Made by a program: the position numbers and the translations under genes
NCBI RefSeq assembly: GCF_000189635.1
Contig: NW_002476544.1
Coordinates: 372,001 to 436,000 of the forward strand
DNA from: Tetrahymena thermophila SB210
Taxonomy: Eukaryota > Ciliophora > Oligohymenophorea > Hymenostomatida > Tetrahymenidae
Length of the DNA: 64,000 bases
Direction: 5' to 3'
The notes under the pieces: model-generated
The model's input: the letters and a program-made list of their open reading frames with translations, nothing else
Told to the model about the DNA's origin: nothing
Database searches by the model: none
Part shown: positions 12,251-24,889 of the stretch, piece by piece
Position numbering within the stretch: position 1 is the first letter of the stretch
Layout of the letters: each line of letters begins with the position of its first letter

Positions 12251-12926
12251 TTATAATGTTCGCTTTTTTTTTTTTTGATATTGGTAACTAAAACTTTGAT
12301 TTCGCGCTTTGAATTTTTATTAAATATATTTAATTAAATATGTAGCACATTAGCAGACACATCGAGGCTTACAATTTTTAATACTATCAGAAACATTAAG
12401 ATAAAAATATATTAAAATTAAATAATTGAAATAATCCAGCAAGTCTTTATTCTAAAATTAATTTAAAATACCATCTACTTCAATAATAAATCTCAATAAA
12501 TAAAAAGATATTATTCGCGTTAAATATTTCTTAAAATATTCTGATAAATAGGTAATTTATAAAATATTATATTTAATTTCTTAATACACTGAATTAGTTG
12601 ATATTTATTGAATAATCAAAATATTTGATTAAAGAATAGTATTAACAAAATTAATTAATTTTATTTAGGATTTGGAAAGTTGTTTAATATCAGAAAACTT
12701 ACACAACAAAGAAAAAATCTTTTAGAACAAAATTATTGCAGGAAAATTGATTAATTATTTAGAATATCAAAATAAAGCAATTTAAAGTAAAAATATAATT
12801 ATAAATTTAATAAAAGAAAATGCCTTCACACAATAAATATGATTTATTTTGAATATTAATCTCACTTTAATTTCAAGAAAAATATATAAAGATTTCTTTA
12901 GTTTTATTAATTACTCTTTGTTATTT
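12251..12926. other. Intergenic, nothing seen
   Basis: AT-rich spacer between two minus-strand genes. A poly-T tract lies just upstream of the thymidylate kinase ATG. No protein-like frame was found. Confidence 0.6.
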
Positions 12927-13970
12927 TCAACAAGGTTCATATTTGTAATAGCCAACTTAATATCCACAGAAGGGACAGAAATGTTATTTATCTTAAAAGT
13001 TATCAATACATAAAATAGGTAAAGCGCAAATACCAATACAACAACAAGCTAACAGACAGCAAGTATATGTTCCACTTCCAGTTTGGGCAACAACTTAGCT
13101 TGTGCCCACTCTTTGGCAAGCAGGGCATTTCATTTGCTAAGGATACTGACAGTGATCTAAGTTTGTAGGGAAAACATTAGCATTTACTTATCTTTAAGCT
13201 GCATAAATTTACTATGGTTGACCATTAGATAAGGGCTGTATCATAATTGGTTAACCTTGAGGTAAGTTAGGATTACCCATATTTGGCCCTATTGGGGCCC
13301 CAACTGGATATGATGGAGGAATATACTAACCTTAAGGGTTCATTTTAATTTACTCAGCATGAAGTTAAGGATTGCTAGGATTATAAGGAGGATTAACTTG
13401 CTGACCAGGAATATAATTTTAAGCTTAAGGCAAATTTATATTTTGCCCTTAAAATTAGTTATTTTAATAATTATTCATGTCTTAAGGGTATTGGTTTGGT
13501 GGCTGCATATACATTGCTTAGTTATCCATGCTAGGGAGAGCAACATTAATGTTAACTGCTCCTCCAATAGGATTACCAGAACCAACTGCATGTTCACTTT
13601 AATAATTTCCTTTTTCCATTCCTTGATTGTTATTGTAATTCATTTCTGGTTTAACGTACTCCTTATGCTATTCATTTTAAATTTATGGAGCGTAATTCAT
13701 GGCAGGAGGGTACATTTGAGGAGGGGGAGGCTATCCAGACATGTCAAATCTATTTTACTGTTATTAAGGGTTTTCAGGATTCATGTTGTTGTTCATTAAA
13801 GGTTGATTCATATTAAATCTTTAGTTATCCATTTGATTGTTTGCGTAATTGTAACTATATTATTATTGAGGTGGAGGAGGAGGAGCAGGATAGTTGACAT
13901 TTTATGGGTTATTACCAGATAAGTCAAATCTTCCGTTATTTTGGTTGCCTGCACCGTTTATGTTATCCAT
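12927..13970 (-). CDS. LITAF-like zinc-ribbon membrane protein with Pro/Gln-rich N-terminus
   Basis: A single ciliate-code exon of 347 residues, ATG at 13970, TGA at 12929-12927. The first about 270 residues are Pro/Gln/Asn-rich with PPPP stretches and resemble the disordered N-terminal tail of LITAF/SIMPLE proteins. The C-terminal about 75 residues form a LITAF domain: MKCPACQRVGTSQVV, a Cys-rich hydrophobic segment (YTCCLLACCCIGICALPILC) and the closing HFCPFCGYQVGYYKYEPC. In the family the two CxxC knuckles bind one zinc and flank an in-plane membrane helix, placing the protein on the cytosolic face of endosomal or lysosomal membranes. The long tail is larger than in animals (about 160 residues in total). 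Partners here are unknown. Confidence 0.88.
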
Positions 13971-14530
13971 TTTAATAGCTATTCTAGGATTACTTAAAAA
14001 GTATTCTTTTGCTTTGTAACAAAAATTAATTTTTTTATTAATTTATAATTAGAATTTGAATAAAGGATTTAGATAATCAGACAGACAGATAGTAGGGAAA
14101 GAGACATAGAAACAAAGAATAATCAATTTTCAATTAATTAAGCATTTGTTTTTTTATTAATGGTAAATCTGATGATATTCACCATTATATCATATTTTAA
14201 TGATTGTAATATTTATTTAGATAAAATGCTGGGGGGTAGTTTCGAGACTTTAGCTTAAAATTATAAACACTGAATTATATTTTAATTTGAAGAAAAAATA
14301 TTCTCTGAATTAAATTAGATATTTATCAAACCCTCTTTAATTTAGTAGAGATATTAATTATAAATAATTAAGTTATCAAAAAATTAGGTGTTAGGTTTTA
14401 AAATTCAGTACCTTTTAAACTGTAATAATTTGTAGAGATACATATATTCATTCATACATTCATAGATACATACATAAATAAATACAGACACACCTTATAT
14501 ATTTAAGCTAAAATTAAAAATTATTAAAAT
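13971..14530. other. Intergenic between divergent genes
   Basis: 560 bases separating divergently transcribed genes, presumably containing both promoters. It holds a CAGA/GATA simple tract near 14079-14093, an isolated GGGGGG run near 14231 (unusual in this base composition) and an ATTC/ATAC-type imperfect tract at about 14437-14493. Confidence 0.5.
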
Positions 14531-17500
14531 ATGTTCTACGGGTAATAAGATATTCATTCTATTCAAGAAAATCAATTTTAATAGTCGTAACTGTAGCAGG
14601 ATTAATAATAGCCATAGTAGTAGTAATAATAGCAATAATAATAATAAGCTGTATTAGTTGAATAAAACCTAATTGATTAAAATGGGAAAATGTTAAGATA
14701 GAATTAGGACACAGATCTAACTGATTCTAGAAAACTAAAAGAGTAAAATTATCAGCTAGCAAATGAATAATTTGCATAAATTTAGAAGCAACAAAAAGCA
14801 TCATTGAGACCATAATCAGCAGGGGGAAATTTAATTTCTTCTATGTAATTTTAGCACTAAAATCAATAACTTTATCAACAAATGAACAAACAAGCTGCAT
14901 TAGAATAATAATAAAGGTAACTGTTGCAATAATAAAGACAATTACTAAATCAACAGAAGTTAGAGCAATATAGGTTGTAGCAATAAGAAGAAGAAGAGTA
15001 TGAAGAACAACAAGTGCTATTATAATAGTAAAAATAGGAGTAAATTTTATAGGAATAATAGTTATAATAATAGCAACCGTTACCTTAAAATTCATCTTAG
15101 CTAAAATAAAATGAATAAAATAATAGCTTAGTAGAATAGATAGACGATGCACTAATTGATTTGAAAATTGGGTTGGTGCAAAGTTCAATCACAAAGTTCG
15201 AAAATATAATACAAAAAGCACTGATAGAATTTTCTGATGAATAATTTGCTAAGACATTTATAAAAATCGTCAAAAAGTTAAACTTTATTTCTATTGATTA
15301 TCTAAACTAAGGTGACATAAGTTCTTCTTTGAAAATTCTAACAAAATGTGAGCAGTGGACATAGCCTTCTGATTTTGGCTTCTTTCCTGATATGAGGGCC
15401 CTTACTTTAAATCATATTGGCTGCACACACAGAAGATAAAACAATTTTAAGAAAGCCATGCTCTTCTTCGAATAAGCACTTAAAATATTACTGAATGCAA
15501 ATCAAAGAAGTTATTTAGGGATTACTTATTTGAATTTATCAGCTTTATGCTCATAAATAGGGTAACACAAAAAGGGACTTGAATATGCTAGAATGGCATT
15601 AGTAGAAAGTTAGCATGAATTTATGCAGCTGGTTAGGAGCCAATCTCACAAAAAATTTCAAGGACAGCTAAGATTTAAGAATAATGATTCTTAGGGAAAC
15701 TTGTAGGATGAAAATTTAAATGATATAGACGATGAGGAGGACTTAGATTACTAAAATAAGATCAACACTTTAGTTATTAGCTATCACAATATAGCAGCAG
15801 AAGAAGAATACTTTCTCAATTACGAAGAAGCTCTTATTCATTATCAAAATTCAGTAAACACTTCAGAAGAGTATTTGGGTTCTTAGAGTAAAATTACGTA
15901 GCATTTTAAGCAGGAATTTTCAAAATTCTCATAAAGGTATGCTCATTTCAAAGTTCATAATAATGGAGTAATGGTAGGCGGAGCAGGGCTTTATCCTCAA
16001 TATTAAAATCAGCTATTTTCAAATACAGATTAATTTTTTGTTGTGTAAATACCTAAAGGCATGTATTAAATCTCTGAAGGAAAGAAAACCAGAATACTTT
16101 CTGCAAACGGAAAGAGAGTAATCAGAAAAAAATCTTCTAAAAAAAATAAGAAGAAAATGATAATGATCTCAAATGGAAACAATATTCCACTTGGATTTAA
16201 ACAAGCAAACCTCTCTCCTTACTTGTAGCCAGTAATTCCTTTAGAATAAGTTCAAAATCACCCTTAGATAAGTTAATAGCAAGCCTATTATGGTATCAAT
16301 GGATATACTTAGGTAAATTCTTAAAATAATACAAACAACCAAACAATATTGAGTTAGAAAGGGATAACTCCTGGTAGCAGTAGCAGTAATCTGATGAATT
16401 CGGCAGCTAATTATTAGAATATTTCCATAAGCAATGCTGTAAATCCGATGAATTCAACAAGTGTTGGTTTGATTTCTTCTTAATCTACAAAGGCCATTAA
16501 TCGCCCTATGAGTGCTGCATATGATAGTTATTATAATAACCAACTAAATACAACTACTAAATCGAATATGGTCAATACTTAAAGGACTAAATCGCCTCTT
16601 GTCATGAGAAGTATGGTTCCTTCTTAATAATTATCTCCAACAAAATATCAGTAGTAGTAGTAGTAGTAGTAAACAAAAAAAAGAAAAATTTTGTCTAGTA
16701 AGAGCAAGGGACTGAAAATAAGCAGTAATAATTTAGATTATATTGCTCCTTTTTATGAATCAAGAGGTAATCTATCTTATAAAAGTAATGTTCCTTTGCT
16801 TTCTTCATAAACCCCAACAATGGGAACATAAGTATCTCCTTCTTTAGCACTACCTTTTTATCCTTAAACAACAGTGAATACTCCAAACCAATAAAGTATT
16901 TAATCAAATTTCTCAAACAAAGCTCTATTTGGATCAGGTTCAGTTAAAAATATGAACCCTATTTATTAAGACTAAAACTCGTTCTAAAGCTAAAGAAAAC
17001 TGATAACATTTTCACAAAATTAGAGTGTTTCTAGATAATTGACTTCTGAATTCCCTCAGAATGATTAGACTTTTTACAAAACAAGTAGATAAAATAGCAA
17101 TTCGAATGCCTCAGAATTAGTCCAAAATAATAACTAGGTAGAGACTTTGTCAAGGATACAGCTTTTAGAAAATTTAAAGTAGTAGTATTAGAGAGCTTAA
17201 AGTAATGTATAAAATATTCAGTAGAAAATACAACAAGAGATGCAGAAAAATGATAATAATTATGTACCTAATCAAGCTTTCGGGAATTCAACTTTAAATT
17301 AGAATAATATGTTTGATCAAAATTTTATGCAAAGAAAATACTCGTCTCACAACGGACTTGGATAAATTAATCATAAGAAAACTCCCTCTTCTGCATCAAA
17401 TTAAAACTACTAAAACCAATAAAATTAAATTTAGCAACAAATAGGGTAGCCGCCTTACTCTACCTTAACTAAGAGATAGCAAGATAAATTTGTAATTAGA

Positions 17501-20500
17501 AATCCAAAAATTTCTCAGATTGCTGCAGGAAACAATATAAAAAAGGATTAATAAAATAAATAAAACAATTTATAAAATAATAGTAACTAAAATATCTCTA
17601 AGCAATCATCACATAATGATTAAATTGATGAGGTTTAATAATAAAATATACTAATCTAGAATAATAGTGAAGGTATTGCTTAATCGATACAAATGTAGTA
17701 ATAATATAATCCTAGTAATATATATAATCAATAAATATAATAATTAAATAATACAAACACAGATTAATTATAAAATTAGTAAAACATTTAAATGAGTTAA
17801 AGTGTTTTACTATAGCAATAACAGCAGCTATTATTATAGCAGTCTTCTTAATAAGCTATTGAAATTATTCTTGAAATTCCTCGAATTTAGCTGAAAGAAT
17901 TGAGAGATCCTAAATTCAAATCCTTTGAAGGAACTCTTAAATTTACTCTCAACAAGCAAAGATTTTTTATTTCTATTTAATTTGAGTGTGAAAAACTAAG
18001 CAATTTAACTATTGAGCATTATATTAATGTAAGTGATATTTTCCATACAAAAGATTATGATTACTCACAAATTTAGCAATTAATGCTTGCTTTCTGTAAT
18101 GAGATAACTAAATATTTATATGTAAACCTCTTGTAAGAGTGTTTGAGTATCAATTTCCAGCCTTTATAGTCTGCATTAAATGCCAACAATAATAATAACA
18201 AGAACTCTAATAACAGCGACAATAACCTTAATACTCAAACTTAAAATATTCAAAATATGATATTTTTCGACAAAGTCCCAATTAAGCTGGATTTAAAAAA
18301 TGTATAGAGAGAGCTAGATATTGTTGTTAAAAATAATTCAGAAAGTATTTTATTACTTTGCGATGATCCATTAACAGCTATGGCACTCAGGATGCAAGAA
18401 AATACATAAAATATCCAATAAGTTGGTGAAGACGATAATATTAAACCTCTAGTTAATACTTATTTGATGTAGATCTAAAGTGATCAGGGGGATTTAGGAA
18501 AAATAGATCAAAGCTAAGATTCGATTACACCAATCATACTTGATCCAAATACTCTGATGGATCAAAATCTATAGGACTACTCTGATGGTTACAAAGATTT
18601 TTAATTGTAGAATCCATATTAAAATAGCAGGAATAAACATAACAAAATGAATGGTAAGTAGAATATTTATGCAGGAAACGATATGATTCCAGAACTTGAA
18701 GAAGCTGACACATTTTCTTAAATGAGAAATAATAATGCTCCTTATAATAACAATGGAAGTAGTACTATCAGCAAACAAAATCAGAATTATGATGGTTAAG
18801 CAAATAAAGATAATAATTTAAATGATAATTATGATGAGGAAATCTTAGATGATATCCAAGACTACGGAGACGATTTCGAAGATAATTTTGAGTAGCAAGT
18901 TATTAATGCCAAATAAAAGAGCACAAATAAAGGATTAGGATCATCAAGACCGAAAAGCTCATACAAGAACAGAGCTGTACAAGAAAAATAAATAAAAAAT
19001 GAGGAACCTTAAGATGAATTGGAAAAGGGGGTTGGATAAAGTAAATATGGGTTTTAAAACATTTACTAATTAAAAAAATAGCAGCAAAGAGATAATCGAT
19101 TATCTTAAATTGAGAATGAATTCGATATACCTAATGATGATGAAAGATTTGGTAAACAGAAACTTGACAATTTTGAGTTTGAAGATATTGATAAAGATTC
19201 AGCTTTTTAGCAGAACAAAAACGAGTAAAGATTTGATGATTCTGCTAACTAGAGTTTGGAATAGATAACACATACTATGGAAAATGGAAATAACAGCGGA
19301 AGAAAGCATAGTACATTTAAATCTATGAAGGATTCTACACCTAAAAATGATATTGATGTTAATATCTATAAAGTAGATAATAAGATAAGAGATAGCAGTG
19401 CAAAAAACTAGAGCTTTGGAGAAGATTTAACTTCATCGAAAGGCAAATAGTCAACTTAAAACAGGAGAAATACCCCTCCACCAAAGATAGTTATTAATAA
19501 TGGATTTGATAATGAGGATCCGTATATAGCTTATGACAGTGCTTAGAACGAAGAGAAATAATAAAAAGAAAAAGAAGCTTAGGAGGCGAAGGAAGAGTTT
19601 GAAAAATTGATACAAGAAAAGGGAGAAAAAAAGGTTGCTGATGCTGCCACATTTATTCAGTTAAAATATAAAAAGAAGAAAAATTTGAGCAATGAGCATC
19701 CTCCAGATAATGAAAGTAAGGACTAATAGAATTAGCAATAAAAGTAACAAGTTGAAGAAGAACCACCAATAGAAATAAATGATGAAAACAGATAAGATTT
19801 TGAGAAAGCAGCTAATTTGATTGGATCTAAATTTAGAATGAGATAAAAAAACAAGAAGCTAGAAGGCGAGTAGCAAAATAAAGAGTAAGGCAAGAGCGAA
19901 GAGAAGAAGAAAGAAGATTAACAGAGCAAAAATAACTAAAATAAAGAGGAGGAAGTTGTTCTAGAAGGGCCAATAGAAGAATATGAAAAAGTTGCTTCTC
20001 TTATTGGAGGAGCTTTCCGTAAAAAGAAATAAAGGGAAAAAGAAGAAGAGTAATAGAAAATTAAATAATAATAAGAATAGTAATAAAAATAGTAAAATTA
20101 AAAAAATGAAGAACCAGCTGTTGTGTTAGATGGTCCAATCGAAGAATACAAATCTGTAGCTAGTAAGATAGAAAATGCGTTCCTTATGAGAAAGAAGAGG
20201 CAAAAAGAGAGATAAGAATAAGAGTAAATGACAAATGGCTAAAATGTGAAAACAAATGAAGATAATAATGATGCTTTAAAAAAGACAAGTCCCTCTATGT
20301 TTATATCATTTGGTGTTAATGGTTAAAATAATACAAGCTAAATGTCAAGCCAATTTCCGAATAATATGGAAGAAAGTAACACAATGCCAGTAACAATTAT
20401 AGATGTAGGAAAATCAAATTAAAATAATGAAATTAAAAAAATTACTAACTCAACAGATATGCTATTAGATAAAAATTCTAGCAGTAGTCATTCAGCTAGT

Positions 20501-20677
20501 AATCTTAATGAAAATTTGAATAATTTAAAGGAAGAAAATAACAACCCCGAAGCAGCTACATAAAAATAAGGTGGAGCGACTGAAAAACAGAAGAAACCTG
20601 TTAAAAAGAAAGCATAAGTACAGGCAAATTTCAAATTGAATGCAAGATACAATTAAAAATTAGGATTTAATGTCTGA
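14531..20677 (+). CDS. Giant Q/N-rich TPR protein with C-terminal IQ-like repeats
   Basis: One uninterrupted ciliate-code exon of 2048 residues from ATG 14531 to TGA 20675. The N-terminus (about residues 15-210) is dominated by glutamine, mostly TAA/TAG codons. Residues about 290-450 contain three TPR-like helical pairs (LNHIGCTHRRQNNFKKAMLF; YLNLSALCSQIGQHKKGLEY; ISYHNIAAEEEYFLNYEEAL). A long Ser/Asn/Gln-rich disordered middle carries a pure Q stretch near 16650. A globular island follows at about residues 1110-1330 (EIILEIPRIQLKELRDPKFK onward). From about residue 1700 there are four spaced IQ-like units (ADAATFIQLKYKKKK, EKAANLIGSKFRMRQK, EKVASLIGGAFRKKK, KSVASKIENAFLMRKK), the type of helix that binds calmodulin. 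It ends RYNQKLGFNV. The function is unknown; a calmodulin-regulated scaffold is an inference. Confidence 0.85.
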
Positions 20678-21931
20678 ATGATCTTTTTGTATGTTTAAAA
20701 ACAGCGAAAAAAAAAAAAAAAATCTAATTTGAAGAAGCATGAATAAATTATCTTAAAGATAATAAAAAATATATTTAAAAAATAAAAATTAAGCATGAAT
20801 ACTCAAAATAATTATTTATTATATTATAAATAGAACATTATTAAATTAGATATATAGATAGATAGTCTCTTTATATAGATATATTATTAAAACTTTTGAA
20901 TACTAAAATTAAGTAACTAAGTAAATATATAAGTATGTAAAAAAAAAAATAAGTAAGTAAGTTAGTAACTTAGTGAGTAAGTAAGTTAGTAAGCTTGTTT
21001 ATTTATTTATATTTTTATTAAATTTCTAGGCTTTAAGGATTATTTTTTAAATTAAATCATAAAAATTTTTGGAGAATGAGTTATTTATTTTGTTTATAAA
21101 TTTCTTCATTATTTCATTTATTTATTAAGATCTACTAGAAAATAAAGAATGCTTGAATTAGTTTGGTTTGATTTTTATTTGTTTGTAAAAAGAATATTTT
21201 ATACAATAATTACATTCATAAATTGATTTGTTTATTTTAATTAATAATTTCTATAACATTTTCAATTTAGAATGCTTGAAAATTATTTATATTATTTATA
21301 ATTATTAATTTATTCAGTCATTCATTATTTTTATTTATTTATTGTTACAATTAATTTAGAAATTCATTCACTTTATAGTAAATTTTCTTCCTATGAAGCT
21401 TTGCAGATTTCCCCACTAACTAAATTATTATTTTTTAATACTTTTATTTTATAAAATTCTTATTAATTTATTTAGCAATCTCAATTAGTATTATTATTTT
21501 ATATTTTTTATTTTTATGGAGATTTTACTTACTTTTCTGAAAGTTTTTTATTATTTAAAATTTTTTTAAATTATTTGAAAAGTGTTTAATAGTAATTACT
21601 ATCTTCAAAAGTGTTTTCGTTCATTATCATATTTATTATTATTATTTTAAAACTACTAAGTAATTAATATATATATATTAGTATTTGCGAAAGGCAATTA
21701 TTATAAGCTATTCTTTTCATTTTAATATGTCTATAAATAGAATTTAAAACTTATTTTTATTATTTTTTAAATATTATAATTAATACAGTTCTATGTTTAT
21801 CAAATAGAATTTTTTTTTATGATCTAATCTGCAAGAGCAAATGAGCAACTTTTTAATTGTTTAATCTAAAATTTTGTTTTGACGAAAATTTAATTTGATT
21901 ATTTGTATGTCTTAACAAACAAGCAATTCTT
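20678..21931. other. Intergenic between convergent genes, nothing seen
   Basis: 1.25 kb of AT-rich DNA containing a GTAA-type simple repeat just after the stop codon. No protein-like open frame was seen. Confidence 0.6.
20911..20993. repeat. Imperfect (GTAA)n tract
   Basis: About 80 bases of imperfect AAGT/GTAA repeats interrupted by a poly-A run, 240 bases after the stop of the large TPR gene. Confidence 0.8.
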
Positions 21932-22966
21932 TCAATTTTTATCTTTTTTCTTGATTTTTTTATTAATTTAGAAGAATTTTCTCTTTTTGTGCTTTTATAA
22001 ATTATCAAGAAGAGATTTATTTTCGTATGAATGTAAAAGAAATTGAATAACTTTTTAATGTGATTATAGATCCTAAATTTTGCTATTTTGCAGCCACTGA
22101 CTAATAAAATTCTAAATAAAAAACTTAAAAATAGAAGAGTACTATTAATGTTTAATTAATAAACAAACTGTCTAATGGTTGAATGGCTTGTTTTCTATAT
22201 ATCTCTTAAATTTTTAGTAAACTTCAGACAAGTTGTTTTCTTTATCTTATTAATTTTAATTAAACATGTTTTTGATTTCACTTTAAGCGTATTAAACGAC
22301 ATTCTATAGGTTATCATTGCTACTAAAATAGTCTTCAACTTTAGGTTGTTTAAAAAAACCAGCTCTTTCGTAATGTTTTTTACCAATACCGCTGTTTTCT
22401 GCTTAGCTGATCTATTATTGCTATGTATTTTCTTCTGGATTTAAGATCAAATACATAAACTTTTTGAATGAGTACATTACATTTTTAATAACATTTTTTC
22501 TTTTGGCCTAATTAATTAATAATAAATCATTTTAATTAGAGTTATCATTCATATTTTCTTCTTCATTGCTTTCATTAACCACGCTAATATCGTAAATCTA
22601 AGAATTTTCATTCTAATCTTCATTTTAAACTTAATTTAAGTTAAGTGAATGCTCTTGTTTCTCCATAGCCTACTAATCTTACTCTAAGTTACTGTTTTCA
22701 CTTTTATTTAAGGTGCTTTAACTTAAATTACCAAAAGATCTCTGACTTATTTTGTTATTTATTACAATCACAGTTGAGTGATTGCAGTCCTGCTTCTTAC
22801 TAAGAAACATCATGGGGCAATTATAACAATATTCGTGTTTGTAATCATAAAATACAGTATTTTAATTCTAAGAAATGGTAATTTAAGTTGAGTACTAAAA
22901 TTTATTTTTGGTTTAAGTCTAATCGATATTGGTATCCTATTCACTGTTTTACTTAATTTATTTCAT
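21932..22966 (-). CDS. Paralogue family member A (unknown C-terminal domain)
   Basis: A single ciliate-code exon of 344 residues, ATG at 22966, TGA at 21934-21932. The N-terminus is Gln/Asn-rich with a small Cys/His cluster (DYKHEYCYNCPMMF, then KKQDCNHS) that might bind metal. The C-terminal half carries the domain shared with the two genes downstream: KRKNVIKNVMYSFKKFMYLI, a variable linker, KFKRYIENKPFNHQTVCLLI, KHQQYSSIFKFFIQNFISQW, then LQNSKIQDLQSHQKVIQFLL and a basic tail. The domain looks all-helical. I do not recognise it from any named family. Gene order (three members on the same strand within about 11 kb) suggests local duplication followed by strong N-terminal divergence. Confidence 0.8.
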
Positions 22967-23319
22967 TTTTTACCTTTAAAATGTAAGAGTGAAATTAAAT
23001 TGTATTTTCTTTATCTTATTCGAATTTTCAATAACCTAAGAAATTTCAGAAATAAAAGTTTTTATGCAACAATATATTACTTGCTATTAATTTGATTTAT
23101 TTAAAATATAAATCAATCAATCAACTAATCTTTAAACTCATAACTATTTTTTGGAATATAATTTTTTTAAGTAAATAATTCAATATTTTGTCTTGAATTA
23201 TAATACAAGCGGTTTTTAAGGGAAAGTTTTTTTATTTTTTAGGTTAATTTGGAATTAAGCCTATTTATATTATTTTATAAATTCATTTTTATAAATCTTC
23301 CACTTTAAATTCATTTACT
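22967..23319. other. Short intergenic gap
   Basis: About 350 bases between a minus-strand gene start and a possible small plus-strand gene. AT-rich, with no distinctive site seen. Confidence 0.5.
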
Positions 23320-23589
23320 ATGTTTAATTTCAAAGCTTATTCAATGTCTAAAATTATGCCAGATAAATCGTTTTATTATTTTGATTTAAATAATAGAAAA
23401 AAACTAATTTGTGAGGATATACTTTTGTCTATGAGTGATTTTCTTACTCAAATAAACAATAACTTCTTTTAGTAAAACCTTAAAAATAGGTTGAATTTGG
23501 TTAAAATGAAATCAGTGCAAGAAAGAAAAGTGAAGATATTTTATGGATTTTAAAAAATTAATCAGTAATTAGTAATTGAAAGAAATTGA
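23320..23589 (+). CDS. Possible small hypothetical protein
   Basis: An 89-residue ciliate-code ORF beginning MFNFKAYSMSKIMPDKSFYY and ending QLVIERN before TGA at 23587. The composition is protein-like (charged, mixed), and the stretch is a little richer in G+C than its flanks. Length alone gives little support, because TGA is rare in DNA this AT-rich. No family recognised. It starts 350 bases from, and divergent to, member A of the paralogue family. Confidence 0.3.
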
Positions 23590-24889
23590 ATTTATTTATT
23601 TTAATAGAAAAAGATGTTATTCATTTCTAAAAGAAAACGTGATTATTTTAAGTTATTTAGAACTTATGATAATTACTTGTAAAAATAATAATTTGAAGAT
23701 TAATAAATTTTTATAAATCAGCCTATTGATTGTAACATTTATTATAAAGTAGTTTTTTACTTAAGATATAATCAAAAGAGGATAAATTTTTAAAAAAAAT
23801 ATTAATGACAATAAAAAAAACTGATTTTTCTTATCTTCAAATGTTCATTTTTTCTTAGTTTTTATGGAATTATATATGTATTTATAAAGAGTTAAAAGCT
23901 CTTTTTTATCAACAAAAAAATAAAATATATTTAGTTTTTTCACTCAACAAAGTGATTGTTTATTTGTTTTAATTTATATTTAACTAAATATACATTTTTA
24001 AGATGTAAGTATTTACCCCTTTATTTGACCAGCTGAAAATAAAAGCAAGCAAACAAACAAACAAACATTTAAGTTCTTATCTAAAATCAGTTTTATTGTA
24101 TTGTATATTATATATATTTTACTAAATGGTTTCAATAATTTTTATTATTTTAATTATTATTTTGAAACATTTCTGTTTTTATATATGCTTACAAATTGTT
24201 TATAAGGTTACTATGTTGATCTAAATATTTTAAATAAGAAATTAATCTTAATTATTATATTTTGTACTTGTAGCTAAAAGTAAACAAGTATAACTATATT
24301 AATTTCTGTAAAAATAAGCTTGCTAACTCTTACGATATTATAATATTCTTATTTGATTTGATTAGTTAAATAAAGGTTTTTCTTAATTTGAAATATATAT
24401 TTTAAAATATTTATTTTTAGTTAGTACAATAAATATAATATATACACTATTAGCTAACACTTATATAAAATTTAAACAATAGAGTATATAATTAATTCAC
24501 ACAGAATGATTTCTTATAAATAAAAATTATTTCTTTGTTTGGATTTTCTGATTCAAAATACTCTTGATAATAATTAACTTTTTAAATTAGTTTGTAATTT
24601 GTATGTAATTTTAAATTATTCTATTATTTTGTTTGATGTTTACTTTTTTTATTTTTTAAAGTAAGTTTTCATGTTTTGATTTCACTAATTATTTGATTAT
24701 TTGACTCTAGTCGCTATAAATAAATATAAATCTTATTGTATATTTATTAGTTTTTTTATATCTCAGTGAAATCATATTAAAATAAAAGATTTTTTACCTT
24801 TTTTATTTAAATTTTTTAGTTATTTACTTTTTTCTATTTCATTTATCTTACTTAAATTAAAATTAATTAAATTTGCTAGAAAAATATTT
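23590..24889. other. Intergenic, nothing seen
   Basis: 1.3 kb of AT-rich DNA, with a short AAAC tandem tract near 24046-24066. No gene recognised. Confidence 0.55.
24046..24066. repeat. AAGC/AAAC microsatellite
   Basis: Two AAGC units followed by consecutive AAAC units in intergenic DNA. Confidence 0.85.

Noticed and set aside
13359..13799. Plus-strand 146-residue standard-code ORF
   Set aside because: It is antisense to the clear LITAF-like gene on the minus strand, and its Ile/Leu/Arg composition is the reverse shadow of Pro/Gln/Asn codons.
14225..14240. GGGGGG run as possible internal telomere or CBS sequence
   Set aside because: It is not the GGGGTT repeat and no Tetrahymena chromosome-breakage 15-mer was noticed nearby; a single G run only.
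14841..15188. Minus-strand 115-residue ORF
   Set aside because: It is a shadow of the glutamine-rich N-terminus of the large plus-strand TPR protein; TAA/TAG on one strand read as TTA/CTA (Leu) on the other.
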